DNA of 64,000 bases, from contig NZ_CP050177.1 in assembly GCF_011694815.1 (NCBI RefSeq), forward strand, positions 2,779,001-2,843,000, read 5' to 3'. Below, piece after piece: positions 17,437 to 26,585 of the stretch. The position numbers were made by a program, and so were the translations under genes. The notes under the pieces are model-generated. The model worked only from the letters and a program-made list of their open reading frames with translations, was not told the origin of the DNA and did no database searches. Every line of letters starts with the position of its first letter. Positions within the stretch are counted from its first letter, which is position 1. The DNA is from Streptomyces liangshanensis (GTDB lineage Bacteria; Actinomycetota; Actinomycetes; Streptomycetales; Streptomycetaceae).

Positions 17437-17784
17437 TCAGGCCGACGCGAGCCGCAGCACCAACGCGGCGACGGCCAGCACCACGAACACCCCCGCCGGG
17501 GCGATCTCGTGGTTCTTGACGCGCAGGTGCGAGACGACAGCCCCGATGAAGTAGAGGAGCACCCCTACCGCGGCCGCCGCGCCGATCAGCGGCACCCACA
17601 GGCCCGCGACCAGTCCCAGCGCACCGAGCAACTTCAGGGTGGCCAGCCGCGGAAGCCAGGAGTCCGGGACGCCGACCTCCCGCATACCCGCGACGACCTT
17701 CTCGTCGCGTCGGAACGTACCGAAGGCGGAGAGAGTCAGTCCGAGGACGAGCAGCAGGCCGACGACGGCGTAGGCGATGAACAC
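17437..17784 (-). CDS. DoxX-family membrane protein
   Basis: 115 residues with four hydrophobic segments, beginning FIAYAVVGLLLVLGLTLSA. LPRLATLKLLGALGLVAGLW is the DoxX-like second helix region, and the basic HLRVKNHE loop precedes the last helix. I use GTG 17784, which begins exactly at the first helix; the frame stays open upstream but is low-complexity shadow. DoxX-like proteins are small quinone/redox-associated membrane proteins of uncertain function. It is divergent from the XRE regulator at 17952, which probably controls it. Confidence 0.85.
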   Translation of the reverse strand: MFIAYAVVGLLLVLGLTLSAFGTFRRDEKVVAGMREVGVPDSWLPRLATLKLLGALGLVAGLWVPLIGAAAAVGVLLYFIGAVVSHLRVKNHEIAPAGVFVVLAVAALVLRLASA

Positions 17785-17859
17785 AGGGGCCCCTCTGGAG
17801 AAGCTGGAGAAGGTGGACGCGGAGGTGGAGGCGCGGAAGACCCGGCCGCCCCCGCACAA

Positions 17860-17874
17860 CCTGGCGTCGCCAGG
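17860..17874. promoter_or_regulatory. Inverted repeat in the doxX/XRE divergent promoter
   Basis: CCTGGC-GTC-GCCAGG is a perfect 6-bp inverted repeat with a 3-bp centre, midway between the two divergent starts. It may be the operator of the adjacent XRE regulator. At this GC content a match of this size can arise by chance. Confidence 0.4.
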
Positions 17875-17951
17875 AGCGCCGAGGAAGTCCCGGCCGAGGC
17901 GGGTACTGGCAGGGCTACGATCGGAAGCCGGACCCGGCGTAGGTTGGCGGG

Positions 17952-18812
17952 GTGAGTCACAACGAGCTGGGCCTCTTCCTGCGCGCCCGCCGCGAGGCCC
18001 TGACACCGGCGCAGGTGGGCCTCCCCGGGGGTAGCCGCCGACGCACGCCCGGACTGCGCCGGTCCGAGCTGGCGATGCTGGCCGGCATCAGCGTCGAGTA
18101 CCTGGCCCGCCTCGAACAGGGCCGCGACCGCCACCCCTCGCCCCAGGTCCTCGGCGCCCTCGCCGAGGCGCTGCGGCTGACGGACGACGAGCGTTTCGCG
18201 CTGATGCGCGCCGAGAAGGCCGCCACCGGCACGTTGGGGCTCTGCCCGGGGGCGGGCAGCGCGCCGGCCCGTACCGTACGGCCCAGCGTGCGCGCCCTGC
18301 TCGACCGGCTGGAGCCCACGCCCGCCGTCCTGGTCAACCGGCTGACCGAGGTGCTGGCGTACACGGAGGGGTACGAACGGCTCGTCGCCCCGCTGGGGGT
18401 GCTGGACTCCGCCGCACCGAATCTCGCCCGCTACGTGTTCACGGACCGGCGGGCCCGTACGGTCCTGGTGGACTGGGAGCGGGAGGCGGACGCGCTGGTC
18501 GCGCGGCTCAGGACGGGCTCCGTACCGGAGGACCACCACCTGGCGTCGTTCGTGGAGGAGCTGTCCGGAGCGGCGGGCGCGCTCTTCACGGACCGCTGGG
18601 CGCTCGCGGCCCGGACGCCCGAGAACCCGTTGGCGCAGCGGGTGGCTCATCCCGTGGCGGGCGCGCTCCACCTGACGACCGAGACGCTGGAGCTACCGGG
18701 TCTGGACAGCCCGCACCTGGTGGTGCACCTGCCGGCGGACGAGGCCACGTCCGCGGCGCTGGACCGGCTGACGGGGCGGAGGCCGGGGGCGCTGCACGTG
18801 GTGGCGGGCTGA
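17952..18812 (+). CDS. XRE-family regulator with MmyB-type ligand-binding domain
   Basis: 286 residues. An N-terminal XRE helix-turn-helix (about 5-75) carries the MmyB-like features RRTPGLRRSELAMLAGISV and YLARLEQGRDRHPSPQVL. The C-terminal half (about 95-280) is the MmyB-like PAS-fold domain (ALLDRLEPTPAVLVNRLTEVL, ARYVFTDRRARTVLVDWE). Family members bind small hydrophobic ligands and usually regulate a divergent oxidoreductase or membrane gene, here DoxX. The start is GTG 17952 with GGCGGG just upstream. Confidence 0.9.
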   Translation: MSHNELGLFLRARREALTPAQVGLPGGSRRRTPGLRRSELAMLAGISVEYLARLEQGRDRHPSPQVLGALAEALRLTDDERFALMRAEKAATGTLGLCPGAGSAPARTVRPSVRALLDRLEPTPAVLVNRLTEVLAYTEGYERLVAPLGVLDSAAPNLARYVFTDRRARTVLVDWEREADALVARLRTGSVPEDHHLASFVEELSGAAGALFTDRWALAARTPENPLAQRVAHPVAGALHLTTETLELPGLDSPHLVVHLPADEATSAALDRLTGRRPGALHVVAG

Positions 18813-18983
18813 GGCACGGCGACGCGACGCGGCGACGCGGGAGCCGTACGACCGAAATGGGCACTGGTGTCCGGGCCGGGTCCCACGAACTTATGACCAT
18901 CCGGTGAGGACCGGATCCTCCCGCCCCCTCCGCTCGTCTCTCTCCCCGGACGACGCGACGCGACAGCGGGAGTGGTGGGGACG

Positions 18984-19934
18984 ATGGCAGGCACGGGCAT
19001 TCGACCGGCTCGAACAGCGGGGGTACGGGCAGGGACAGGGGTAGGGGCAGGGGCAGGGGTACGAGCGGAGGGCGGCGTACGGGCCCGGGCCGCCGTGCTC
19101 GTCCTGATCGCCGCCGTCCTGGTCACCGGCTGCGGTGGCCAGCGCGCGGACGGCTCCAAGGGGGCGGACGGCTCCGACGGCAAGGGCGGCGGCGTCCGGG
19201 TCGACGCACCCCGTACCCCCTCGGCCACACCCAGCACCCCCGCCACCCCGGCCGCTCCCACCCCACCCCCCACACCCCCCACCCCTCCCGGCCAGACCTC
19301 CTCCCCCGACCCGAAGCTCCCCCCTCCCCTCGTGAGCATGGACATCGCCCACGCGGTCGAGGGCGGCGGCCGGTCCGTCAACATCACCATCGACGACGGC
19401 CCCGACCCCACCTGGACCCCGAAGATCCTGAAGATCCTCCGGGACAACGGCGCCCGCGCGACCTTCTGCATGATCGGCCCGCAGGCCGAGGCCCACCCCG
19501 ACCTGGTCAAGCGGGTGGTGGCCGACGGGCACCGGCTGTGCGACCACACCGTCACGCACAACACGTCGATGGACCACCGCTCGAAGGCGTACCAGAAGGA
19601 CCAGATCCTGGTGGCGGCCGGGCAGATCACCCGGGCGTCGGGGGGCGTAAAGCCGCTGTACTACCGGGCGCCGGGCGGCGCGTTCACCCCGTACAGCCGG
19701 CAGATCGCCGCGTCGGCGGGCATGCGCCCGCTGGGCTGGAACGTCGACTCGAAGGACTACGAGGAGCCGGGCGTCCACGCCATCACGCACCTCGTGAAGC
19801 ACGAGCTGGGCAACGGCCCGACCATCCTCTTCCACGACGGCGGCGGCGACCGCGGCCAGACGGCGGCGGCGCTGCGGAAGCTGCTGCCGTGGCTGCGGCA
19901 CCACGGGTACGGCTTCGGCTTCCCGGTCCGCTGA
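18984..19934 (+). CDS. Lipoprotein polysaccharide deacetylase (NodB domain, CE4)
   Basis: 316 residues with start ATG 18984, preceded by GGTGGGG; an in-frame GTG 12 bp upstream is an alternative. The N-terminus is basic and Gly/Ala-rich, then a hydrophobic core ends in the lipobox LVTGC, so the protein is anchored outside the cell. A Pro/Thr/Ala linker follows. The NodB domain (from about residue 130) shows the CE4 motifs ITIDDGPDPTWTP, HTVTHNTSMD (the metal His pair), YYRAPGGAFTPY and ILFHDGGGDR. It should deacetylate peptidoglycan or another N-acetyl glycan at the cell surface. The leader DNA at about 19020-19063 is a run of GGGGCA-type microrepeats. Confidence 0.92.
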   Translation: MAGTGIRPARTAGVRAGTGVGAGAGVRAEGGVRARAAVLVLIAAVLVTGCGGQRADGSKGADGSDGKGGGVRVDAPRTPSATPSTPATPAAPTPPPTPPTPPGQTSSPDPKLPPPLVSMDIAHAVEGGGRSVNITIDDGPDPTWTPKILKILRDNGARATFCMIGPQAEAHPDLVKRVVADGHRLCDHTVTHNTSMDHRSKAYQKDQILVAAGQITRASGGVKPLYYRAPGGAFTPYSRQIAASAGMRPLGWNVDSKDYEEPGVHAITHLVKHELGNGPTILFHDGGGDRGQTAAALRKLLPWLRHHGYGFGFPVR

Positions 19935-20030
19935 CGGGAGCGCCCTGATGTGTCCGCCCCGTAACCGGTACGGAGCAACGTGGGCAAAAACACGACGCGG
20001 CCTTCGTCACCCGGCCGTAAAGTGGCGGAC

Positions 20031-21242
20031 ATGCAGGTCATCCAGTCGACGAAGCTCGCCAATGTCTGTTACGAGATCCGGGGCCCGGTCCTGGAGGAGG
20101 CGACGCGGCTGGAGGCGGCGGGCCACCGCATCCTCAAGCTGAACACCGGCAACCCGGCGGCGTTCGGCTTCGAGTGCCCCCCGGAGATCCTGGAGGACGT
20201 GCTCCGCAACCTCGGGGACGCGCACGGCTACGGCGACGCGAAGGGCCTGCTGTCCGCGCGGCGCGCGGTGATGCAGCACTACCAGACCAAGGGCATCGAG
20301 CTGGACGTCGAGGACATCTACCTCGGCAACGGCGTGTCCGAGCTGATCCAGATGTCGATGCAGGCCCTGCTCGACGACGGCGACGAGGTGCTCGTACCGG
20401 CCCCTGACTACCCGCTCTGGACGGCGAGCGTGTCGCTGGCCGGGGGCACGGCCGTGCACTACCGGTGCGACGAGCAGGCCGAGTGGATGCCGGACCTCGC
20501 CGACATCGAGCGCAAGATCACCGACCGCACGAAGGCGATCGTGATCATCAACCCGAACAACCCGACCGGCGCGGTGTACGGGGACGAGATGCTCGCCTCG
20601 CTGACCGAGATCGCTCGCCGCCACAACCTGATCGTCTGCTCGGACGAGATCTACGACCGGATCCTGTACGACGGCGCCACGCACACCCCGACGGCCGCGA
20701 TCGCGCCCGACCTGCTGACCCTCACCTTCAACGGGCTGTCCAAGAACTACCGCGTCGCCGGTTTCCGCTCCGGCTGGATGGCGGTGTGCGGCCCGAAGGC
20801 CCATGCCACGTCGTACATCGAGGGCCTGACGATCCTGGCCAACATGCGGCTGTGCGCCAACATGCCCTCGCAGCACGCGGTGGCCACGGCGCTGGGCGGC
20901 CGGCAGTCGATCCAGGACCTGGTGCTGCCGGGCGGCCGGATCCTGGAGCAGCGGGACACGGCGTACGACCTGCTCACCCAGATCCCCGGGGTGACGTGCG
21001 TGAAGCCGAAGGGCGCGCTCTACCTCTTCCCGCGGCTCGACCCGAAGGTCTACAAGATCAAGGACGACCGGGAAATGGTCCTCGACCTCCTCCGGGCCGA
21101 AAAGATCATGGTGGTCCACGGCACGGGCTTCAACTGGCCGGAACCGGATCACTTCCGCATCGTGACCCTCCCCACCACCCAGGACCTGACGGACGCTGTC
21201 ACGCGGATCGGCAACTTCCTGGACGGCTACGCGCAGGTGTAG
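20031..21242 (+). CDS. alaA: Alanine-type pyridoxal-phosphate aminotransferase (AlaA-like)
   Basis: 403 residues. The chain resembles E. coli AlaA from end to end, starting STKLANVCYEIRGPVLEEA and including GNPAAFGFECP, NGVSELIQMSMQALL, VPAPDYPLWTASVSL, INPNNPTGAVY and FNGLSKNYRVAGFRSGWM (PLP lysine in LSK). It interconverts pyruvate and alanine with glutamate/2-oxoglutarate as partner in the cytoplasm. ATG 20031 is the start that matches the family; an upstream GTG gives a non-conserved extension. The ribosome site is weak. Confidence 0.93.
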   Translation: MQVIQSTKLANVCYEIRGPVLEEATRLEAAGHRILKLNTGNPAAFGFECPPEILEDVLRNLGDAHGYGDAKGLLSARRAVMQHYQTKGIELDVEDIYLGNGVSELIQMSMQALLDDGDEVLVPAPDYPLWTASVSLAGGTAVHYRCDEQAEWMPDLADIERKITDRTKAIVIINPNNPTGAVYGDEMLASLTEIARRHNLIVCSDEIYDRILYDGATHTPTAAIAPDLLTLTFNGLSKNYRVAGFRSGWMAVCGPKAHATSYIEGLTILANMRLCANMPSQHAVATALGGRQSIQDLVLPGGRILEQRDTAYDLLTQIPGVTCVKPKGALYLFPRLDPKVYKIKDDREMVLDLLRAEKIMVVHGTGFNWPEPDHFRIVTLPTTQDLTDAVTRIGNFLDGYAQV

Positions 21243-21244
21243 CC

Positions 21245-21856
21245 GTGGGCGACGGCATCCAGTGGCTCGCGGACCAGGACCACTGGGAGCACGGAGTGGT
21301 CTTCGCGCGCGGCATCGGGCCGACGGAACTGGCCGTGCGGATGGGCGGGATCCCGGGATCCCTCGCGTCCCCGCTCACGGAGACGGAGGCGTGGCACCTG
21401 GTCCTGGACCTGAGCACGGACGTCGAGGACGTGGTGCGGGTCGGGTCCTCCGGCGACTGGTCCTTCGCCGTCGAGTACGGGATGGGCGACGGCCGCGACA
21501 ACCCGGCCGAGATCTCCCGGGACGGGGTGGAGGTCATCGTCCTGGAGCCGTCCCCCGACCATCCGCCCCGCACATTCTCCTACTCCAGGGACGGCGTGGT
21601 CGTCTGCGGCTTCGGACTGGGCGATGAACTTCGCCGCTGGGGCGAACACCCGTACCTCCTGCTCCCGGACCTGACAGCGGGAGCCACCCTGTATCCGGAC
21701 GGCCGGTACGCCCGCCCGGATACGGAGCACTACCGCGCCCGCGACCGCCACACCCTGTCCCTCATCGAATCCCACTTCACCCTGTCCCTCCCCCGCGAAG
21801 AGGCGAACAACGAACGCCTCCCCGCTTTCGTGGTCGCCCTGTCGACCGAGTGGTGA
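21245..21856 (+). CDS. Unknown protein, possibly DUF6461
   Basis: 203 residues from GTG 21245, two bases after the alaA stop, so it is probably co-transcribed. The N-terminus DHWEHGVVFARGIGPTELAV and the later EAWHLVLDLSTDVEDVV and WSFAVEYGMGDG segments resemble small immunity-type or regulatory actinobacterial proteins of the DUF6461 kind, but I cannot confirm the family by eye. There is no signal peptide, membrane helix or recognisable catalytic motif. Confidence 0.75.
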   Translation: MGDGIQWLADQDHWEHGVVFARGIGPTELAVRMGGIPGSLASPLTETEAWHLVLDLSTDVEDVVRVGSSGDWSFAVEYGMGDGRDNPAEISRDGVEVIVLEPSPDHPPRTFSYSRDGVVVCGFGLGDELRRWGEHPYLLLPDLTAGATLYPDGRYARPDTEHYRARDRHTLSLIESHFTLSLPREEANNERLPAFVVALSTEW

Positions 21857-21962
21857 CGGCAGACCGCACGACCGCTGACCCGTACGGCCGACCCCGACGG
21901 GGCTCAACTTTAGACCGGATCCAATGTAGGATGGTTTCCTGACGTTGCCAGGAGGCCATCCC

Positions 21963-22454
21963 ATGTACGAACCGATCCGTGCCAAGTCGGTCCACACGAT
22001 GGCCGACGCCGACTTCCCCCACCGCAGCCGGGAGGAAGAGCTGGACATCCAGCTGGCGGGCCATCTCTCCGCGCTCCTCGCCGTGACCGATGAGCTGGGG
22101 CTTGTCGAGGCGGGTGGGGACATCGCGCGGCAGATCGCGCGGCTGCGGGGTGGGGAGCCTGTGCGGCTGTCCCCCGAGGCCGTCCGACCGGCGGAGGAGG
22201 GCCACGCCGACGCGGTCGCGGGTACGGGTGCCGATGTCGCGGGTACGGGTGCCGAGGGCGCCGGTCTCGCCGGGGTCGGGCGGGCCGAGCTGCACGCCCG
22301 GGCTCTCGCACTGGCCGGGCGGGCCCTCGTCGTCGCCGCCTCGCGGGCCGACACCGCCGCCGCGATCCTGTCCGCCGAGCGCATGGACGCGCACACCGCC
22401 GCCCTCGCCGAGCCGCCGGCCACCCCCGGCCGCCGGCTCGTGGGCGCCCACTGA
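21963..22454 (+). CDS. Unknown small protein
   Basis: 163 residues, not recognised. ATG 21963 has a good CAGGAGG ribosome site. The N-terminal half is polar (MYEPIRAKSVHTMADADFPH), then a helical LAGHLSALLAVTDELGLVEAGG region. Two copies of an AGTGA word lie in the middle, from a short direct DNA repeat at about 22219-22256, before an Ala-rich helix (ALALAGRALVVAASRADTAA). The upstream DNA carries an AT-rich imperfect dyad (ATCC-AATGTA-GGAT) that may be its promoter or operator. Confidence 0.7.
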   Translation: MYEPIRAKSVHTMADADFPHRSREEELDIQLAGHLSALLAVTDELGLVEAGGDIARQIARLRGGEPVRLSPEAVRPAEEGHADAVAGTGADVAGTGAEGAGLAGVGRAELHARALALAGRALVVAASRADTAAAILSAERMDAHTAALAEPPATPGRRLVGAH

Positions 22455-22666
22455 CGGCCCCGGTCCGCGGGCCGCGGAGGCGCGCGGGCCGGGTGCCACA
22501 CACCCGGCCGGACCGGAGTCGGACGGGAGCCAGACCGGAGCTGATCCTGAGCCGATCCGGCTGACGTCCTGAAGGGCGCGCTCCGGTTCCTTACCGGGAT
22601 GGGCACTTCACCCCCCGTACACCCAACTCCGCCCGGAATGTGGGTTTCCGCGAGCACGCTCGTCGT

Positions 22667-23743
22667 GTGAAACGCATCCTGGGAATCGTCCTGGCGGTGC
22701 TGCTGATCGGCGGCGTGGCAGCAGCCGTCGTGGCAGGCCGAGAGAGCCAAGACACCAGCACGGCAACGAAGACCGTGCGTGGAGTGATCGGGTCGGAGAA
22801 GGCGGAGTTCTTCGCCGATCCCGAGGTGGTGAAAGCGCTGGCTGCCCGGGGCTTCACCGTGAAGTCGGAGACCTCCGGCTCCTGGGCCATGGAGGAACTG
22901 CCCCTGAAGGGGTACGACTTCGCCTTCCCGTCCTCGAAGGCCCCGGCCGACGAGCTGGTGAGGAAGTACAAGGTGCAGGGCGGCCCCCTGCGCCCCTTCT
23001 ACTCGCCGCTGGTCGTCGTCGCCCACCGCGGCGCCGCCCGGGTCCTCGCCGACAACGGCCTCGCCACCCTCGACGGCCCGTCCCGCGGCACCCTCCGCAT
23101 GAAGCCGTACCTCGCGGCGGCCGGTGACGGGCGGACCTGGCAGCAGCTCAAGGGGGCCGCCGCGCATGCCGAGTTGAGCGGCACGGTCTTCATCACCAGC
23201 ACCGACCCGGAGAGTTCCAGCTCGGGCGCGCTCTACCTCGCCGCCGCCTCCTACGTCGCGGACGGCGGACGCGTCGCCACCGACAAGGCCGCCGTCACCA
23301 GGACCGCCCCGCTGCTGAAGAAGCTCATCTCGGTGCAGGGCGCCCAACAGACCAGCTCGGACGCGCCGTTCAGGGACTTCATCAGCGGCGTCGGCAACCC
23401 GTTGGTGCTGGTGTACGAGTCCCAGGTCGCCTCGCTGCTGCTCCAGAAGCAGGACGTCGGGGACCTCGTGGTGCTCTACCCGGACACCACCGTCAACAGC
23501 GACCACACCCTCGTCCCGCTCACCGCGAACGGCCGGGCCCTGGGCGAACTGCTCTCCACCGACGCCACTTTGCGCGCGCTCGCGGTACGGCACGGCTTCC
23601 GCCCGCAGGGCGACGCGGCCGGGTTCACCGCCGCGACCGCCGGCGGCGCCGCCTATCTGAACCAGACACTTTCCGGGGTCCGCCAGGCACCCGTGCCCAC
23701 CACCGAGGTGCTGCACGACATGGCCCTGCGCGCCCGGTCCTAG
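22667..23743 (+). CDS. Extracytoplasmic substrate-binding-like protein of the TelA operon
   Basis: 358 residues from GTG 22667; GTG 22640 would add nine residues, and neither start has a strong ribosome site. An N-terminal signal/anchor helix (GIVLAVLLIGGVAAAVVA) has no lipobox cysteine. A type-2 periplasmic-binding fold follows (TVRGVIGSEKAEFFADPEVV, GSWAMEELPLKGYDFAF, FYSPLVVVAHRGAARVLADN, FITSTDPESSSSGALYLA). The ligand is unknown. It is the first gene of a coupled set with TelA and the binding-protein/VWA fusion, with no ABC permease genes nearby, so a role in sensing or capture rather than import is likely. Confidence 0.8.
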   Translation: MKRILGIVLAVLLIGGVAAAVVAGRESQDTSTATKTVRGVIGSEKAEFFADPEVVKALAARGFTVKSETSGSWAMEELPLKGYDFAFPSSKAPADELVRKYKVQGGPLRPFYSPLVVVAHRGAARVLADNGLATLDGPSRGTLRMKPYLAAAGDGRTWQQLKGAAAHAELSGTVFITSTDPESSSSGALYLAAASYVADGGRVATDKAAVTRTAPLLKKLISVQGAQQTSSDAPFRDFISGVGNPLVLVYESQVASLLLQKQDVGDLVVLYPDTTVNSDHTLVPLTANGRALGELLSTDATLRALAVRHGFRPQGDAAGFTAATAGGAAYLNQTLSGVRQAPVPTTEVLHDMALRARS

Positions 23744-23769
23744 CACCACTCCCAGGGGGAAGAAGCACG

Positions 23770-24936
23770 ATGAGCAACGAACTGATCCTCACCCCGCCCG
23801 AGCCGGTCGCCCCGGTACGCACCGAGCAGGCCGCGGGGCTCGTACCGCTGGACGACTCCGTGCACGACGAGATGACGCGGCGCGCCGCGGAGTACGTGGG
23901 GTCGCTGTCCGGGCTCGACGCGCGCTCGCCCGAGTTCAGCACGCGCGTCGGCGAGATCGCGAACCTCGGCTCCGGCGAGATCCGGGGCGCCGCCCAGCAG
24001 TCCAACCGCATGCTGGACCGTACGGTCCGTTCCCTCGCGTCGGGCGGCGAGGACGCGCAGTCGCGCGTGTCGTCGTCCCTGGTCGAACTCCGCCGTACCG
24101 TGGAGGACTTGGACCCCCGGGACACCCCGGGCAAGGGCGCCCGGCGGCTGCTCTCGAAGCTGCCCGGCGGCAACAAGCTGCGCGACCACGCGGCCAAGTA
24201 CGCCTCCTCCCAGTCCACGTTGAACCGGATCGTCGGCTCGCTGCGGGGCGGCCAGGACGAACTGCGGCGCGACAACGCCGCGTTGCACACCGAGCGCAGC
24301 CGCCTGTGGGAGACGATGGGCAAGCTCCAGGAGTACGCGGTTCTCACCGCCGCCCTGGACGCGGCCGTCGGCGAGCGCATCGCCGAGGCCGACCTCACGG
24401 ACCCCGCCCAGGCGGACGCCCTGCGCGCGGACGTGCTCTTCCCGGTCCGCCAGAAGCACCAGGACCTGCTGACGCAACTCGCCGTCTGCGCACAGGGTTA
24501 CCTGGCGATGGACCTCGTACGGCGCAACAACGAGGAGCTGATCAAGGGCGTCGACCGGGCCGCCACCACCACCGTCTCCGCCCTGCGCATCGCGGTGATG
24601 CTGGCCTCGGCGCTGGAGAACCAGCGCAAGGTGACCGAGCAGGTGACCGTCCTGCGGGCGACCACGGAGGACCTGATCCGGGGCAACGCGGAGATGCTCG
24701 CCACCCAGAGCGGCGAGATCCAGCGGCTCGCGGCGGAGCCGGCCGTCGGGGCGGAAACGTTGCGCGCGGCCTTCCAGCAGATCTACACCACGCTCGACGC
24801 GATCGACACGTACAAGGTCCAGGCGACGGAGTCGATGGCGGCGACGGTCGAGTCGCTGACGACGGAATTGCAGAACGCGAGCGCGCACCTGGAGCGCACA
24901 CGTTCGGCGGGCGCGCTCGAAGGCGGCGCCCGATGA
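23770..24936 (+). CDS. telA: TelA-family toxic anion resistance protein
   Basis: 388 residues, almost entirely alpha-helical and soluble. The TelA core (about 60-375) includes STRVGEIANLGSGEIRGAAQ, LRRTVEDLDPRD, SQSTLNRIVGSLRGGQDEL, WETMGKLQEYAVLTAALDAA and DLVRRNNEELIKGVDRA. TelA/KlaA-type proteins are linked to tellurite and other toxic anion or envelope stress resistance, with the mechanism unresolved. It starts 26 bp after the binding-protein gene and overlaps the next gene by ATGA (24933-24936), so the products are coupled. Confidence 0.9.
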   Translation: MSNELILTPPEPVAPVRTEQAAGLVPLDDSVHDEMTRRAAEYVGSLSGLDARSPEFSTRVGEIANLGSGEIRGAAQQSNRMLDRTVRSLASGGEDAQSRVSSSLVELRRTVEDLDPRDTPGKGARRLLSKLPGGNKLRDHAAKYASSQSTLNRIVGSLRGGQDELRRDNAALHTERSRLWETMGKLQEYAVLTAALDAAVGERIAEADLTDPAQADALRADVLFPVRQKHQDLLTQLAVCAQGYLAMDLVRRNNEELIKGVDRAATTTVSALRIAVMLASALENQRKVTEQVTVLRATTEDLIRGNAEMLATQSGEIQRLAAEPAVGAETLRAAFQQIYTTLDAIDTYKVQATESMAATVESLTTELQNASAHLERTRSAGALEGGAR

Positions 24937-26585
24937 GACGCCCGCCGTACAGGGGGCCGCTCCTGCGCGCGGCCGTCCATCTCGCCGCGCTCCTGACCGC
25001 CGTCACCACCGTCACCGCCTGCTCCTCGGGGGCCACCGGCGGCCCCGACACCACGAGCCGGCCGACCGGCGCACACGGGGACGCCCCGGACACCACGTAC
25101 CGCAAGGGCACGCTCCGCGTGCTCGCCTCCAGTGAACTGTCCGACATGCAGGGCGTGTTGGACCTGGCGGAGAAGGCGACGGGGGTGAAGGTACGCCCCA
25201 CCTGGAGCGGCACCCTGGACGCGGCGGACCTGATCGCCTCGGGCGGCGCCGACGGGAAGTACGACGCGGTGTGGCTGTCGTCCAACGACTACCTGCGGCT
25301 GAGCCCCGGCGTCTCGCGGCGCCTCACCAACGAGACCCCGATCATGTCCTCGCCCGTCGCCCTCGGCGTCAAGGCGGCGACGGTGAAGCGGCTCGGCTGG
25401 CGGCCGGACCAGGTCACCTGGTCCCAGGTGTACGAGGCGGTCGCGGCCGGCAAGCTCACGTACGGCATGACCGACCCCGTTCGGTCCAACTCCGGCTTCT
25501 CCGCCCTGATCTCGGTCACCTCCGGTCTCTCCGGCGCGCAGGCGGCGCTCACGGACGCCGATGTGCGGGGCACCACGGGGAAGTTGACGGAGTTCTTCGC
25601 CGGCCAGAAACTCACGTCCGGCTCGTCGGGGTGGCTCGCCACCGCGTACACCCGCCACGACACCGTCGACGCCCTCATCAACTACGAGTCGGTGCTGCTG
25701 TCCATGAACCGCGACAGCCACACCGGCCTCACCGTGATCCGCCCGAGGGACGGGGTGGTGACCGCCGACTACCCCTTCACGCTCCTCACGTCGGCGCCGC
25801 GGGAGGCGCGGGAAGCGGGCCAGGCCCTCACCACGTACCTGCGCGGCCCGGAGGCCCAACGGGCCCTGACGGAGGAGACGTTCCGCCGCCCGGTCGTCCC
25901 CTCGGTGAAGCCGGCCGCGGGCCTGGCCACCGACAAGCGCCGCGAACTCCCCTTCCCCGGAAGCCGATCGGTCGCGGACGGGCTGCTGGACGCGTACGAG
26001 AACCAACTGCGCCGCCCTTCGCGCACGGTGTACGTACTGGACACGTCCGGCTCGATGGAGGGCGGGCGCCTCGCCCGGCTGAAGGCCGCGCTGACCACCC
26101 TGACCGGCACGGGCGACTCGCCGACCGGCGACCGCTTCCGCGACCGGGAGGAGGTGACCTTCATGCCGTTCGGGGCGGAGGTGAAGGAGGTCACGAGCCA
26201 CACCGTCGCCCCCGGCGACCCGTCGGCGGCACTGGACGCGATCCGCGCGGACGCCGCGTCCCTCACGGCGTCCGGCGAGACAGCGATCTACAGCAGCCTG
26301 GAGGAGGCGTACGCGCGCCTCGGGCAGGGCAGCACGGACACGTTCACCTCGATCGTGCTGATGACGGACGGCGAGAACACCACGGGCACGAGCGCCAAGG
26401 ACTTCGACGCCTTCTACGCGCGGCTCCCGGCCGCGCGGCGCACCACACCGGTCTTCCCGATCGTCTTCGGCGACTCGGACCGGGGCGAACTGAACCACAT
26501 CGCGGAACTCACCGGCGGGCGGCTCTTCGACGCCACGCGAGGTTCCCTGGACGGGGCATTCGAGGAGATCCGTGGCTACCAGTAG
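24933..26585 (+). CDS. Lipoprotein fusion of substrate-binding domain and von Willebrand A domain
   Basis: 550 residues. A signal peptide ends in the lipobox VTACS, so it is surface-anchored. Residues about 50-335 form a type-2 binding fold (LRVLASSELSDMQGVLDLAE, GKYDAVWLSSNDYLRL, then YGMTDPVRSNSGFSALISV, INYESVLLSMNR). Residues about 365-545 form a VWA domain with the metal site DTSGSMEGG, later GETAIYSSLEEAY and VLMTDGENTTG, so the MIDAS DxSxS and distal Asp are intact. The ATG overlaps the telA stop. The pairing suggests ligand capture coupled to metal-dependent protein contact outside the cell. Confidence 0.88.
   Translation: MRRPPYRGPLLRAAVHLAALLTAVTTVTACSSGATGGPDTTSRPTGAHGDAPDTTYRKGTLRVLASSELSDMQGVLDLAEKATGVKVRPTWSGTLDAADLIASGGADGKYDAVWLSSNDYLRLSPGVSRRLTNETPIMSSPVALGVKAATVKRLGWRPDQVTWSQVYEAVAAGKLTYGMTDPVRSNSGFSALISVTSGLSGAQAALTDADVRGTTGKLTEFFAGQKLTSGSSGWLATAYTRHDTVDALINYESVLLSMNRDSHTGLTVIRPRDGVVTADYPFTLLTSAPREAREAGQALTTYLRGPEAQRALTEETFRRPVVPSVKPAAGLATDKRRELPFPGSRSVADGLLDAYENQLRRPSRTVYVLDTSGSMEGGRLARLKAALTTLTGTGDSPTGDRFRDREEVTFMPFGAEVKEVTSHTVAPGDPSAALDAIRADAASLTASGETAIYSSLEEAYARLGQGSTDTFTSIVLMTDGENTTGTSAKDFDAFYARLPAARRTTPVFPIVFGDSDRGELNHIAELTGGRLFDATRGSLDGAFEEIRGYQ

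Noticed and set aside
24306..26585. Longer open frame for the binding-protein/VWA gene
   Set aside because: It overlaps telA in another frame. The lipoprotein signal starts at ATG 24933 in an ATGA overlap.
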